DNA of 64,000 bases, taken from positions 85,226-149,225 of the forward strand of contig NZ_VPFD01000010.1 in NCBI RefSeq assembly GCF_008014745.1. Direction: 5' to 3'. Of this stretch, positions 9,040 through 19,600 are shown in pieces. The stretch comes from Massilia arenae. GTDB taxonomy: Bacteria; Pseudomonadota; Gammaproteobacteria; Burkholderiales; Burkholderiaceae_D. How positions within the stretch are numbered: position 1 is the stretch's first letter; each line of letters opens with the position of its first letter. The position numbers were made by a program, and so were the translations under genes. The notes below the pieces were generated by a model that did not search any database, was not told the DNA's origin, and saw only the letters and a program-made list of their open reading frames with translations.

Positions 9040-11187
9040 TTAACGGATGCGCATGCCTGGCGTCGCGCCCGGCATCGGGTCCAGCAGGTACAGGCCCGGG
9101 TTCGTTTTCTCGTCGGCTGCCGAGGCGCACAGTACCATGCCTTCGGACACGCCGAATTTCATCTTGCGCGGCGCCAGGTTGGCGACCAGCACGGTCAGCT
9201 TGCCGATCAGGTCTTCCGGCTGGTAGGCCGACTTGATGCCCGAGAACACATTGCGGTGACGGCCTTCGCCCACGTCCAGCGTCAGGCGCAGCAGCTTGCT
9301 CGAGCCTTCGACGTGTTCGCAGTTGACGATCTTCGCCACGCGCAGGTCGATCTTGGTGAAGTCGTCGATCGAGATTTCCGGGGCCAGGGCTTCGATGTCG
9401 CTGTCGCCGGCGGCTGCCGGGGCTTGCGCGGCCTCAACCTTTGCTGCCGGAGCGGGAACGGCGGCCACGGCCGGCTTGTCGAACAGGTTCTCGACCATCT
9501 TGGCATCGACGCGCTGCATCAGGTGGGCATAGGTGCCGATGGTGCGGCCGAGCATGGTTTCGTAAACGGCGGCGCCATGGGTGTCGGCCCAGCTCAGTTC
9601 TGCATCGCCCAGGAATTCGGCCACGCGCGTGGCCACGTTCGGCAGCACCGGCGCCAGCATGATGGTCAGCTGGCGGAACAGGATGAGGGCCGTGGTGCAC
9701 ACGTCGTGCAGTTCCGCGGTCTTGGTTTCGTCCTTGGCCAGCAGCCATGGCTTGTATTCGTCGACGTACTGGTTGATGACGTCGGCGATTTCCATGATCT
9801 CGCGCAGGGCGCGGCCGTATTCGCGCGCCTCGAAGGCGGCGGCGATGCTGGTCTGGCGCTCGGCGCCGTCCGCCATCAAGGCCTTGCAGATGGTGTCGCG
9901 GGCGGTCTGCGACAGGCTGTCGGCCAGCTTGCCGTCGAAGCGCTTGGCGATGAAACCGGCGCAGCGGCTGGCGATATTGACGTATTTGCCGATCAGGTCG
10001 CTATTCACGCGGGCCACGAAGTCGTCGCCATTGAAGTCCAGGTCTTCGACCCGGGCGTTGAGCTTGAAGGCCAGGTAGTAGCGCAGCCATTCCGGGTTCA
10101 TGCCCAGTTCCAGGTAGCGCAGCGGGGAAATGCCGGTGCCGCGCGACTTGGACATCTTTTCGTTGTTCACGGTCAGGTGGCCGTGCACTGCGACCTTCAG
10201 CTTGTCGATAATCGGGTGGCCCGAGAAATTGAGCATGGCCGGCCAGAACAGCAGGTGGAAGGAGACGATATCCTTGCCGATGAAGTGCAGCTGCTCGGCG
10301 TCCGGGTCATTCAGGAAGGTGTCGAAATCCTGGCCCTGCTTGGCGAAGTAGTTTTTCAGGCTGGCCAGGTAGCCGACCGGCGCGTCCAGCCACACATAGA
10401 AGAATTTGCCCGGCGCATCTGGAATCGGGATGCCGAAGTAGGGCGCGTCGCGCGAGATGTCCCAGTCGGCCAGTTTCTCGCCTTCTTCTCCCAGCCATTC
10501 CGAGACCTTGTTGACCATCTCGGGCTGCAGGCGGCCCGGGGTGTTCAGCCATTCCTTCAGGAAGGTGAAGCAGCGCGGGTCGGACAGCTTGAAGAAATAC
10601 TGCTCCGACGGTTTCAGCACCGGGGTCGAGCCGGTGAACACCGAGAACGGGTTGATCAGTTCGGTCGGCTGGTAGGCGGCGCCGCACACTTCGCAGTTGT
10701 CGCCATACTGGTCCTTGGCGTGACAGACCGGGCATTCGCCCTTGATGTTGCGGTCGGCCAGGAACATGCCCTTGGCGGTGTCGTAGAAGCGGTCGACGGT
10801 CTTGGTGACGATCAGGCCGGCATCGCGCAGCTTGCGGTAGATGCCCTGCGAGAGCTCGACGTTTTCCGGCGAATCGGTCGAATACCAGTTGTCGAAGGCG
10901 ATGTGGAAGCCGTCCAGGTATTGCGGGCGGCCGGCGGCGATCTTGGCCACGAATTCCTGCGGCGTGATGCCTTCCTTCTCGGCCGCGATCATGATCGGCG
11001 TGCCGTGGGTATCGTCGGCGCAGACGAAATGCACCTCGCGCTGAGCACCGCTGTGCACGTTGCCTTCGCGCTGCATTCGCTGGAAGCGCACCCAGATGTC
11101 GGCCTGGATGTATTCCATCATGTGGCCGATATGGAAGGCAGCATTGGCGTAGGGCAGTGCGGTGGTGACGAACAGCTTGCGGGTCAT
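9040..11187 (-). CDS. metG: methionyl-tRNA synthetase
   Basis: A 715-residue class I aminoacyl-tRNA synthetase that charges tRNA-Met. [17 protein letters not shown] holds the HIGH motif and [10 protein letters not shown] the KMSKS loop. [17 protein letters not shown] is the zinc knuckle of the connective insertion. After an Ala/Pro-rich linker (about residues 570-600) comes the C-terminal EMAP/Trbp111-like OB fold ([20 protein letters not shown] to the end) that aids tRNA binding and dimerisation. It is divergent from apbC. Confidence 0.98.
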   Translation of the reverse strand: MTRKLFVTTALPYANAAFHIGHMMEYIQADIWVRFQRMQREGNVHSGAQREVHFVCADDTHGTPIMIAAEKEGITPQEFVAKIAAGRPQYLDGFHIAFDNWYSTDSPENVELSQGIYRKLRDAGLIVTKTVDRFYDTAKGMFLADRNIKGECPVCHAKDQYGDNCEVCGAAYQPTELINPFSVFTGSTPVLKPSEQYFFKLSDPRCFTFLKEWLNTPGRLQPEMVNKVSEWLGEEGEKLADWDISRDAPYFGIPIPDAPGKFFYVWLDAPVGYLASLKNYFAKQGQDFDTFLNDPDAEQLHFIGKDIVSFHLLFWPAMLNFSGHPIIDKLKVAVHGHLTVNNEKMSKSRGTGISPLRYLELGMNPEWLRYYLAFKLNARVEDLDFNGDDFVARVNSDLIGKYVNIASRCAGFIAKRFDGKLADSLSQTARDTICKALMADGAERQTSIAAAFEAREYGRALREIMEIADVINQYVDEYKPWLLAKDETKTAELHDVCTTALILFRQLTIMLAPVLPNVATRVAEFLGDAELSWADTHGAAVYETMLGRTIGTYAHLMQRVDAKMVENLFDKPAVAAVPAPAAKVEAAQAPAAAGDSDIEALAPEISIDDFTKIDLRVAKIVNCEHVEGSSKLLRLTLDVGEGRHRNVFSGIKSAYQPEDLIGKLTVLVANLAPRKMKFGVSEGMVLCASAADEKTNPGLYLLDPMPGATPGMRIR

Positions 11188-11338
11188 GGTGTCGAAACGC
11201 TCGGGTTATATGAAAAGAAGCATTTTACCAGTGGATGGCCCTGCGCGCTCAGGGGGTATTGGCCGACTTTCGGCCCTTCGGACCAGCTTGCAGGCCGTTT
11301 TGCGCTACACTTCGCCCCAATATCATCCGGAGAGCACC

Positions 11339-12427
11339 ATGAGCATCACTGAGAACGACGTCAAGACGGCTTTGTCGGAAGTCATCGATCCTAACACCCA
11401 AAAAGATTTCGTCACGACCAAGTCGGTCAAGAACATCAAGATCGAAGGCGGCCAGGTCAGCTTCGAGCTGGAACTGGGCTACCCGGCCGCCAGCCAGGTC
11501 GAAATGCTGCGCGGCATGGCCGCTGCCGCCGTGCTGGAACTGCCCGGCGTCGAAGGCGTCGCCATCCGCGCCTACAGCAAGATCGTGTCGCACACCGTTC
11601 AGCGCGGCATGAAGGTCATGCCTAACGTCAAGAACATCATCGCCGTCGCCTCGGGCAAGGGCGGTGTTGGTAAATCGACCACGGCCGTCAACCTGGCCCT
11701 GGCGCTGTCCGCCGAGGGCGCCAGCGTCGGCATCCTGGACGCCGACATCTACGGCCCGTCGCAGCCGATGATGCTGGGTGTCTCCGGCCGTCCGGTCAGC
11801 CACGACAACAAGAGCATGGAACCGTTGGAAAACCACGGCATCCAGGTGTCGTCGGTCGGCTTCATGATCGATCCGGACGAGCCGATGGTGTGGCGCGGCC
11901 CGATGGCCAGCGGCGCGCTGCAGCAGTTGCTGGAACAGACCAACTGGCGCGACCTTGATTACCTGATCGTCGACATGCCGCCAGGCACCGGCGACATCCA
12001 GCTGACGCTGTCGCAGAAAGTGCCGGTCACCGGCGCCGTGATCGTCACCACCCCGCAAGACATCGCCCTGCTCGACGCGCGCAAGGGCCTCAAGATGTTC
12101 GAGAAGGTCGGCATCCCGATCCTGGGCGTGGTCGAGAACATGAGCACCCATACCTGCACCAATTGCGGCCACACCGAAGCGATCTTCGGCCATGGCGGCG
12201 GCGAGAAGATGTGCGCCGACTTCGGCATCGACTTCCTGGGCGCGCTGCCGCTGACGATGGCGATCCGCGAACAGGCCGACGCCGGCCGTCCAACCGTGGT
12301 CGCCGATCCGGACGGCGCGGTGGCTGCCGTCTACAAGCAGATCGCGCGTAAAGTGGCGATCAAGATCGCCGAAAAGGCGAAGGACATGAGCAGCAAGTTC
12401 CCGAGCATCGTCGTCAAGAACGACTGA
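11339..12427 (+). CDS. apbC: iron-sulfur cluster carrier protein ApbC/Mrp
   Basis: A 362-residue P-loop ATPase that carries Fe-S clusters to apoproteins. Residues 1-95 are a MIP18/DUF59 domain (SITENDVKTALSEVIDP). The ATPase follows with a deviant Walker A, GKGGVGKSTTAVN, and later VDMPPGTGD. A CTNCGH motif supplies the bridging cysteines. The start at 11339 is chosen because CCGGAGAGCACC precedes it and family members begin at this DUF59 segment; the frame extends 59 codons upstream without support. Divergent from metG, the usual arrangement in this order. Confidence 0.96.
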   Translation: MSITENDVKTALSEVIDPNTQKDFVTTKSVKNIKIEGGQVSFELELGYPAASQVEMLRGMAAAAVLELPGVEGVAIRAYSKIVSHTVQRGMKVMPNVKNIIAVASGKGGVGKSTTAVNLALALSAEGASVGILDADIYGPSQPMMLGVSGRPVSHDNKSMEPLENHGIQVSSVGFMIDPDEPMVWRGPMASGALQQLLEQTNWRDLDYLIVDMPPGTGDIQLTLSQKVPVTGAVIVTTPQDIALLDARKGLKMFEKVGIPILGVVENMSTHTCTNCGHTEAIFGHGGGEKMCADFGIDFLGALPLTMAIREQADAGRPTVVADPDGAVAAVYKQIARKVAIKIAEKAKDMSSKFPSIVVKND

Positions 12428-12434
12428 TGTAAGC

Positions 12435-12500
12435 CGGGGCGTGAGCCCCGCGCTAATGCCTGCACCGACGCGCGCCCACACCTTGTTGTTGGCGCGCGTC
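12435..12500 (+). terminator. two hairpins after apbC
   Basis: CGGGGC-GTGA-GCCCCG (12435-12450) is a 6-bp stem with a tetraloop. GACGCGCGCC/GGCGCGCGTC (12467-12500) is a perfect 10-bp stem with a 14-nt loop. Neither has a proper T-tract, so termination here may need Rho or the stems may protect the 3' end. Confidence 0.5.
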
Positions 12501-12649
12501 ATTCATTTCGCATCCCGAAACTGCGCTGTTCCGTCAGCATTTTCCTGCTGTCTATCTGTTTGAAAATAAAGTCATTAGGAAATTCCCTACCTACACTCTG
12601 ACCTTGAGCGACCACCGCACAAGTGTGCAGAACAGGTATTGGGAATCAC

Positions 12650-15256
12650 ATGGACGACGACAGCACACAGCGGTGGAGCGGGCGCTACCTGGGCGTCGCG
12701 CAGCGCTTCATCCCCGCCGCGCTGCAGCAGGATGCGGCCCAGGCGGCGCGCGCCGCCAATGTGGTGAACGCGGCGGTGATGGCCGGCACCGCCGGGCCGC
12801 TGTATGCGCTCGCCTACTGGCTGCTGGGCCTGGAGACGGCGGCGGTCGAGATCCTGCTGTGCTGCGCGGTGATGCTGTCGGCCCCGCCCGTGCTGCGCCT
12901 GACCGGCAGCGTGGTCGCGGCGCGCGAAGTCTTCCTGTGCGCGCTGTTCTTCAACTTCAGTTGGCTCAGTTGGCACCTGGGCGGCATCGTCTCGCCCACC
13001 GTCAGCTGGCTGATCACGGGACCGGTGGTGGCGATGTTCCTGGGCGGGAAGCGCTGCGCCGGCGTGTGGCTGGCCATGAGCTGCGCCAGCGCCACCCTGA
13101 TCTACCTGCTGGAGGCGAACGGCCTGGCCCAGCCGCTGGCGCCTGCTACCCACATGCCGCTGCTGCACCTGGTGTGCGACCTTGGCCTGTACGTCGTGGT
13201 GCTGGTGTTCGTGCTGCTGTTCGAGCTGACCAAGAACGACGGCTTCTCGCGCCTGCGCCAGGCGCTGGCCACGATCAACGAGCTGGCGATCCGCGACGAG
13301 CTGACCGGCATCCATAACCGCCGCTTCCTGCTCGACCTGGTGGAAAAAGAGAAGGAGCGCGCCGACCGCAATGGCAGCGAATTCTGCCTGTGCCTGTTCG
13401 ACATCGATTTCTTCAAGCGCATCAACGACACCTATGGCCACGCGGCCGGCGACACCGTGCTGCGCGCCTTCGCCCGCACGGTGCAGGACCAGTTGCGCGC
13501 GCTCGACGCCTTCGGGCGCTATGGCGGCGAAGAGTTCCTCCTGATGTTGCCCGAGACGCCGGCGGCGAGCGCGATCGCGCTGGCCGAGCGGGTGCGCGGC
13601 GCGGTCGAGGGCCTGCGCTGCAGCGACGGCGAACGCACGATCACCTTGACGGTGTCGGCCGGCGTGGCCGAATACCGGCTGGGCGAAAAGGTGGCGCAAA
13701 CCATCGTGCGCGCCGACCAGGCCCTGTACCTGGCCAAGTCGGGCGGCCGCAACCGGGTGCTATGCCATGGCGACGATGGCCCGGCCGAAGTCGCAAGAAG
13801 CCTGGCCGCGCCGGTCACTGACGCCCGTGCGCCGCTGGACGGCGCCGACGGCTTCCAGCGCGACCAGCTGACGGGCCTCCTGAACCGGCGCCTGCTGCGC
13901 GACCGCCTGCGCCATGCGATGGACCGCGCACGCCGCAACGGCCGCGTGGTGGCGCTGCTGCTGCTGAACATCAACCGCTTCAAGGAAGTCAACGACGCCC
14001 TCGGCTACGAGGCCGGCGACATCCTGCTGCACCAGGCCGGCGGCGCGATCCGGCGCTGCCTGCGCGACTGCGACACGGTGGCGCGCTGGGGCGGCGACGA
14101 ATTCGTGGCCTTGCTGGAAGACCTGGGCGGCCAGCCCGACGCCCTGCTGGTGGCCGACAAGATCCTCGACCGCTTCACGGCGCCGTTGTCGGTCGCCGGC
14201 CGCGATTGCTACGTGACGCTGGCGGTAGGGATCGCGCTCTATCCGGCGCCGGACTGCGACCTCGACGCGCTGCTCAAGCGCGCCGACATCGCAATGCGCA
14301 GCGCCAAGGGCTGGGGCCAGAACATCGTGCGCGTGTATGCCGGCAGCGGCGCCGGCCCGGGCGCGGGCGACGGCGTCGCCAGCGTACTGCCCCCGCCGCA
14401 GAGCGAACGGCTGGCCCTGAAGAACGACTTGCGCGACGCCCTGGCCCAGGGCCAGCTGTTTATTGAATACCAGCCGCAGGTCGAGCTGCGCGAGCGGCGC
14501 GTGATCGGGGTCGAGGCGCTGCTGCGCTGGCAGCATCCGGTGTACGGCCGGATCGACCCGGGCCGCTTCATCCCCCTGGCCGAGGAGACGGGCATGATCG
14601 TCCCGATCGGCGAGTGGGTGCTGCGCTGCGCCTGCCTGCAGAACCGCGCCTGGCGCGCCGCCGGCCTGCCGGAGATAAAAACCGCGGTCAACCTGTCGGC
14701 GCGCCAGCTGCGCGAACCGGGCCTGGCCGCGCGCATGCTGGCCATCGTGGCCGAGACCGGGATGCCGCCCGCCTGCCTCGACCTCGAGATCACCGAAGGC
14801 ATCCTGATCGAGGACCTGGCCGCCAACTGCGCCGTGATCAGCCAGTTGCGGCAGGCCGGCGTGCTGGTCTCGATCGACGATTTCGGCACCGGCTACTCGA
14901 GCCTGAACTACCTGTGCGAGCTGCCGGTGGATATCCTCAAGATGGATGGCCTGTTCGTGCGCCGCCTGGGCGCCGCCAGCGGCCGCGCGCGCGCCTATGC
15001 CGTCGCCGACAGCATCGTGGCGATGGCGCACCGGCTCGGTCTCTCGGTGATCGCCGAAGCGGTCGAGACGCCGGAACAGCTGGGCGACCTGTGCGCGATG
15101 GGTGTCGATGCCGCCCAGGGTTACCTGTTCGACCGGCCGCTGTCGCCCGAGCTGGTGGCGGCCTTGCTGGCGCGCCAGGCGCGCGAGTGCGCCGATGCCA
15201 TGCTCCCGCCAACCCGTATTCTTGAATCCGTAGCCGGAGGACGCCGTGCAGAATGA
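12650..15256 (+). CDS. membrane GGDEF-GGDEF-EAL c-di-GMP enzyme
   Basis: About 868 residues. Residues 40-195 hold several hydrophobic segments (for example LYVVVLVFVLLFEL) and form a membrane sensor. Two tandem GGDEF domains follow: GGEEF at 292-296 and GGDEF at 481-485. Each has an RxxD inhibitory site five residues ahead (RALD, RDCD). The C-terminal EAL domain has EALLRWQHP (622-624 is EAL), EITEG, DDFGTGYSSL and IAEAVET, so phosphodiesterase residues look complete. It may both make and break c-di-GMP. The start at 12650 is the ATG after GGGAATCAC. Its 3' end overlaps the next gene's start by 11 nt, which couples it to the lipid genes downstream. Confidence 0.93.
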   Translation: MDDDSTQRWSGRYLGVAQRFIPAALQQDAAQAARAANVVNAAVMAGTAGPLYALAYWLLGLETAAVEILLCCAVMLSAPPVLRLTGSVVAAREVFLCALFFNFSWLSWHLGGIVSPTVSWLITGPVVAMFLGGKRCAGVWLAMSCASATLIYLLEANGLAQPLAPATHMPLLHLVCDLGLYVVVLVFVLLFELTKNDGFSRLRQALATINELAIRDELTGIHNRRFLLDLVEKEKERADRNGSEFCLCLFDIDFFKRINDTYGHAAGDTVLRAFARTVQDQLRALDAFGRYGGEEFLLMLPETPAASAIALAERVRGAVEGLRCSDGERTITLTVSAGVAEYRLGEKVAQTIVRADQALYLAKSGGRNRVLCHGDDGPAEVARSLAAPVTDARAPLDGADGFQRDQLTGLLNRRLLRDRLRHAMDRARRNGRVVALLLLNINRFKEVNDALGYEAGDILLHQAGGAIRRCLRDCDTVARWGGDEFVALLEDLGGQPDALLVADKILDRFTAPLSVAGRDCYVTLAVGIALYPAPDCDLDALLKRADIAMRSAKGWGQNIVRVYAGSGAGPGAGDGVASVLPPPQSERLALKNDLRDALAQGQLFIEYQPQVELRERRVIGVEALLRWQHPVYGRIDPGRFIPLAEETGMIVPIGEWVLRCACLQNRAWRAAGLPEIKTAVNLSARQLREPGLAARMLAIVAETGMPPACLDLEITEGILIEDLAANCAVISQLRQAGVLVSIDDFGTGYSSLNYLCELPVDILKMDGLFVRRLGAASGRARAYAVADSIVAMAHRLGLSVIAEAVETPEQLGDLCAMGVDAAQGYLFDRPLSPELVAALLARQARECADAMLPPTRILESVAGGRRAE

Positions 15257-16619
15257 ATCGATTCCCTTCGACCCCGTGCGCGACCCGGCGGCCCTTGGCG
15301 CTTCCGGTGCCCTGGACGGTAACGTCGCCCAGTTCGCCCAGCCGCGCGGGCCCGACCTGCTGCGCCGCGGCGGCGCGCTCGACGCCTGGGTGGCGCTGCG
15401 TGCCCGCCACGGCGTCTGGCCCTACGGCCGGGTGCTGGTCGGTGCGCCCGGTCCGCTGGCGAGCGTGACCGAAGATGGCGCGCCGCCCGCGCGCGGCATC
15501 AATTTCGCGTCCCAGGATTACCTGTCGCTGGCCGCCCATCCAGCGGTGCACGAGGCAGCCCGGCGCGCGCTGCACGACGCCGGGCCGCACAGCGCCGGCT
15601 CGGCCGTCTTGCTGGGCAATACCCACCATTCGCAGGCGCTGGAAACCGCCCTCGGCGAGCTGCTGGGCCTGGACCAGCTGGTGCTGTTCCCGACCGGCTG
15701 GGCGGCGGCCTTCGGCGCGATCACGGCCCTGGTGCACGGCGCCGACCACGTGGTGATCGACGCCCTGGCCCACGCCTCGCTGCGCCAGGGCGCGGCCTGC
15801 GCCACCCGCAACGTGCTGGTGCACCGCCACCTCGACTGCGACCACGTGCGCGAGCTGCTGGCGCGGATCCGCGCGATGGATGCCGTCAACGGCATCCTGG
15901 TGGTGACCGAGGGCCTGTTCAGCATGGACGCGGACAGTCCCGACCTGCCGCTGCTGCAGCACCTGTGCCGCGAATACGGCGCGACCCTGCTGGTCGACGT
16001 GGCGCACGACCTGGGCGCGCTGGGGCCGGGTGGCGGCGGGGTGGTGGCCAGCCAGCGCATGCTGGGACGGATCGACATCGTGATGGGCAGCTTTTCCAAG
16101 ACCTTCGCCACCAACGGCGGCTTCGTCGCCTGCGCCCACCAGGCGGCGCGGCGCCAGCTGCAGCTGTACGCCGGCCCGCACATGTTCTCGAACGCGCTGT
16201 CGCCGATGCAGGCGGCGGTGGCATTGGAAAGCCTGCGCATCGCCGCATCGGGCGAGGGCGACGGCCTGCGCGCCGACCTGCTGCGCAATGCGGTCGAGCT
16301 GCGCGCGCTGCTGGGCTGTTCGGGCCTGCATTGCCTGGGCGGCCCGTCGCCGATCGTGCCGGTGTGGACCGGCCAGGAAAGCGCGGCGCGGGTGGCCGGC
16401 ATGCTGCTGGCGCGCGATGCGGTGTTCGTCAACCCGGTCGAGTTTCCCGGCGTGCCGCTCGGCGCGGCGCGGCTGCGGCTGCAGCTGATGGCCCAGCACA
16501 CGCCGGCCCAGCTGCGGCGCGGGGCCAGCCTGGTCGCCAACGCCTGCGGCCGCGCCGGCGCCGGCGTGTTTGCCGGCAAGTCGCCGCGCCAGGCCTGCCA
16601 GGGGCGCTATCGTGGCTGA
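15246..16619 (+). CDS. alpha-oxoamine synthase-like PLP enzyme
   Basis: A 457-residue type I PLP enzyme of the alpha-oxoamine synthase group (relatives BioF, KBL, SPT, CqsA), which condense an acyl thioester with an amino acid and release CO2. FASQDYLSLAAHP, VDVAHDLG (the family's AHxxG) and Lys285 in GSFSKTFATNGGF support this. The GTG start at 15246 has CCGGAGGA upstream and overlaps the c-di-GMP gene. About 75 N-terminal residues precede the core, more than in BioF. The coupled downstream FAAL/carrier protein suggests an acyl-ACP rather than acyl-CoA donor. It is not the biotin gene in context, since no other bio gene is near. Confidence 0.88.
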   Translation: MQNESIPFDPVRDPAALGASGALDGNVAQFAQPRGPDLLRRGGALDAWVALRARHGVWPYGRVLVGAPGPLASVTEDGAPPARGINFASQDYLSLAAHPAVHEAARRALHDAGPHSAGSAVLLGNTHHSQALETALGELLGLDQLVLFPTGWAAAFGAITALVHGADHVVIDALAHASLRQGAACATRNVLVHRHLDCDHVRELLARIRAMDAVNGILVVTEGLFSMDADSPDLPLLQHLCREYGATLLVDVAHDLGALGPGGGGVVASQRMLGRIDIVMGSFSKTFATNGGFVACAHQAARRQLQLYAGPHMFSNALSPMQAAVALESLRIAASGEGDGLRADLLRNAVELRALLGCSGLHCLGGPSPIVPVWTGQESAARVAGMLLARDAVFVNPVEFPGVPLGAARLRLQLMAQHTPAQLRRGASLVANACGRAGAGVFAGKSPRQACQGRYRG

Positions 16620-19600
16620 GAGCGAGCCGCTGCAGGCGGCGTTCGTCCTGCGCCAGCTGGAGCGCCACGCGCGCACCGCGCCCGAACGCACCGCCTTCAC
16701 CTTCCTGCGCGAGGACGGGCGCGAGGAATCCCTCAGCAATGGCGAGCTGGCCGCGCGCGTCGATGTGCTGGCCGGTCAGCTGGCGCGCGAGGCCGCGCCG
16801 GGCGAGCGGGCATTGCTCCTGTATCCGCCCGGCCTGGCCTTCGTGATCGCGTTCTTCGCCTGCCTGCGCGCCGGCCTGGTGGCGGTGCCGGCCCCGCTGC
16901 CGCGCCGCAACGAAGGCGAGCGGCACCTGCGCGCGCTGCTGGTCGACGCCGATCCGGCGCTGGCGCTGGCCCTGCGCGAGGCGGCGGCCGGCCTGGCCTT
17001 CGTGATGGATGGAGGACGTACACGCCTGCTGTGCACCGACGGGCTGCAAGGAGTGCCGGCGCCACTACCGATGGTTGCGCCGGATGCGCTGGCCTTCATC
17101 CAGTACACCTCCGGCTCCACCACGGCGCCGCGCGGCGTCGAAGTCGGCCATGCCAGCCTGGCGGCCAACGTCGCCATGATCCGCGCCGCCTTCGGCTTCG
17201 ATGCCGACAGCGTGATGGTGAGCTGGCTGCCGCCGTTCCACGACATGGGCCTGGTGGGCAGTATCGTCACGCCGGTCAGCGTGGGCTTTCGCTCGGTGCT
17301 GATGGCGCCGGCGACCTTCCTGCGCCAGCCGCAGCGCTGGCTGGAGGCGATCCACACCTACCGCGCCACCTGCGCCGGCGCCCCCGACTTCGCCTGGGAC
17401 CTGTGCGCGCGCCGCGCCACGCCGGAGGACAAGGCCCGGCTCGACCTGTCCTGCCTGACCGTGGCCTACAACGGCGCCGAGCCGGTGCGCGCGGCCACCG
17501 TGCGCCGCCTGTTCGCGGCCTTCGCCGAGTGCGGGCTGCGTCCCGGCGCGATCTTTCCCTGCTACGGCCTGGCCGAGCACACCCTGCTGGCGGCGGGCGG
17601 TCCGCGCGGGCAGGCGCCGCGCATCTTCGAGCTCAGCCAGTCTCGGCTCGAGGCGGGCCAGGTGCGTGAGGCCGATCGCAGCGACCCCGATGCGCGCGAG
17701 CTGGTGAGCTGCGGCCCGCCGGCGCCGGGCGTGGAGCTGCTGGCGGTCGATCCGCACAGCTGCCGTCCGGCGGGCCCGGGCCGGGTCGGCGAGATCTGGC
17801 TGGCCGGCGCGGCGGTGGCGCGCGGCTACCGCAACGCGCCCTTCGTGGCGCAAGCCGCGTTCGAGGCGAGGCTGGCGGACGGCGCCGGGCCCTGGCTGCG
17901 CACCGGCGACCTGGGCTTCGTGCGCGACGGCGAGCTGTATATCACCGGGCGACTGAAAGACCTGGTGATCGTCAATGGCCGCAACATCTACCCGCAAGAC
18001 GTCGAGATGCTGGTGGAAGAGGTGGCCGGCTTCCTGGAGCCGAACCGCTGCGCGGTGTTCGGCGTCGACGACGGCGGCCAGGAGCGGCTGGCGATCGTGC
18101 TGGAAGCCGATCGCCGCCTGGTGCGCATCGCCCGCCGCGGGCGCAGCGACGCCGCCAGCCTGGCCCAGCTCGACGCGCTGGTCGGGCGCATCCGCAGCGC
18201 CGTGGCCAGCCGCTTCGGCACCACGGTCGAACTGCTGGTGCTGGTGCGGCCCGGGTCCTTTCCGCGTACCAGCAGCGGCAAGGTGCAGCGCGCGCTGTGC
18301 CGCGCGCTGGCCGCGCGCGAGGAACTGGACGTGGTGTACGCGGCCCGTGAACTACATCCGCGCCGCCGCAGCAGCGACGCGCGCGACCTGGGCGCGGCCG
18401 AGCAAAGCCGGCGCACGGCGGGAGAAATGCGCGACTGGCTGCGGCGCTGGGCGCCGCGCCGGCTCGACTCGCGCCTGATGGACGAGCGCCGCACGATGCC
18501 GCCGCACGTCCTGCTCGACCTGGGCAATCACGGTTTTCTCGGCATGCAGGCGCCGGTCGCCCTGGGCGGCAAGGCACTGGCGACCGGCGACCTGCTGCGC
18601 CTGATGGAGCAGCTGGCCGCGATCGACCTGACCCTGGCGACGGCGGTCGGGGTGCACAACGGCCTGGGTTTGCGGCCGGTGCTGCGCTTCGCGCCCGAGC
18701 GCCTGCGCGCGGCGGTGGCCCCGCACCTGGCCGGTGGGCGCCAGCTGGCCGCGTTCGCGCTGACCGAGCCGGCGGCGGGCGCCAATCCGCTGGCGATGCG
18801 CACCCGCGCCCAGCGCTGTGCCGGCGGCTGGCGCCTGAACGGCGACAAGCACCTGATCGGCCTGGCCAACTGGGCCGGCTGGATCACGGTGGTGGCGCGC
18901 GCGCTCGACGAAGAGGGGATGGCGCTGGGGACGGTAGCGCTGTTGCTGCCGGACGACGCGCCGGGCCTCTGCCAGGAAGCCGAGGCGCTGACCATGGGCA
19001 TGCGTGCCATGGTCCAGAACGCGCTGCGCTTCGACGACGTGTTCGTGCCCGATACCCACGTGCTGGGTCAGCCGGGCGCCGGGATGGAGGTGGCGCGCGA
19101 CGCGATGGCCTTCGCCCGGCTCGGGATCGGCGCGCTGTGCGTGGGCGGCATGAAGCGCTGCGCCCAGCTGATGCTGCGCTATGCCAGCCGGCGCGAGGTG
19201 GCGGGCGGGCGCCTGCTCGAGCATCCGGTGACGCTGGCGCGCCTGGACGAGCTGACCGGCGCGATCGGCGCGCTCGAGGCGCTGGTGCGCGCGCTCGGCG
19301 CCCATGACGAACAAGGGGGAGTCCGTGGCGGCCAGGGCGGGCTGCCGCAGGAAGCCTGCATGGCCTGCAAGTGCGTGGCCTCGGAGCTGCTGTGGGAGGC
19401 GGCCGACATGCTGATGCAGCTGCTGGGCGGGCGCGGCTACCTGGAGCCGAACCTGGCGCCGCTGCTGATGCGCGATGCGCGCGTGATGCGCATCCTGGAG
19501 GGGCCGACCGAGGCGCTGTACGTGCACCTGGGCGCCGGCGCGCTGGACGGCGCTTGCCTGGCGTTCGCCGCGGACGTGCTGGACGCGCCCGACGTAGCGC

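Noticed and set aside
7500..11352. Plus-strand frames of 475 and 698 codons opposite the FabMG-like gene and metG
   Set aside because: They are antisense shadows; metG motifs on the minus strand are unambiguous.
15246..16619. BioF of biotin synthesis, or a CqsA autoinducer synthase
   Set aside because: No other bio gene is near, and the coupled FAAL/ACAD/carrier fusion does not fit either. The group assignment is kept, the specific names are not.
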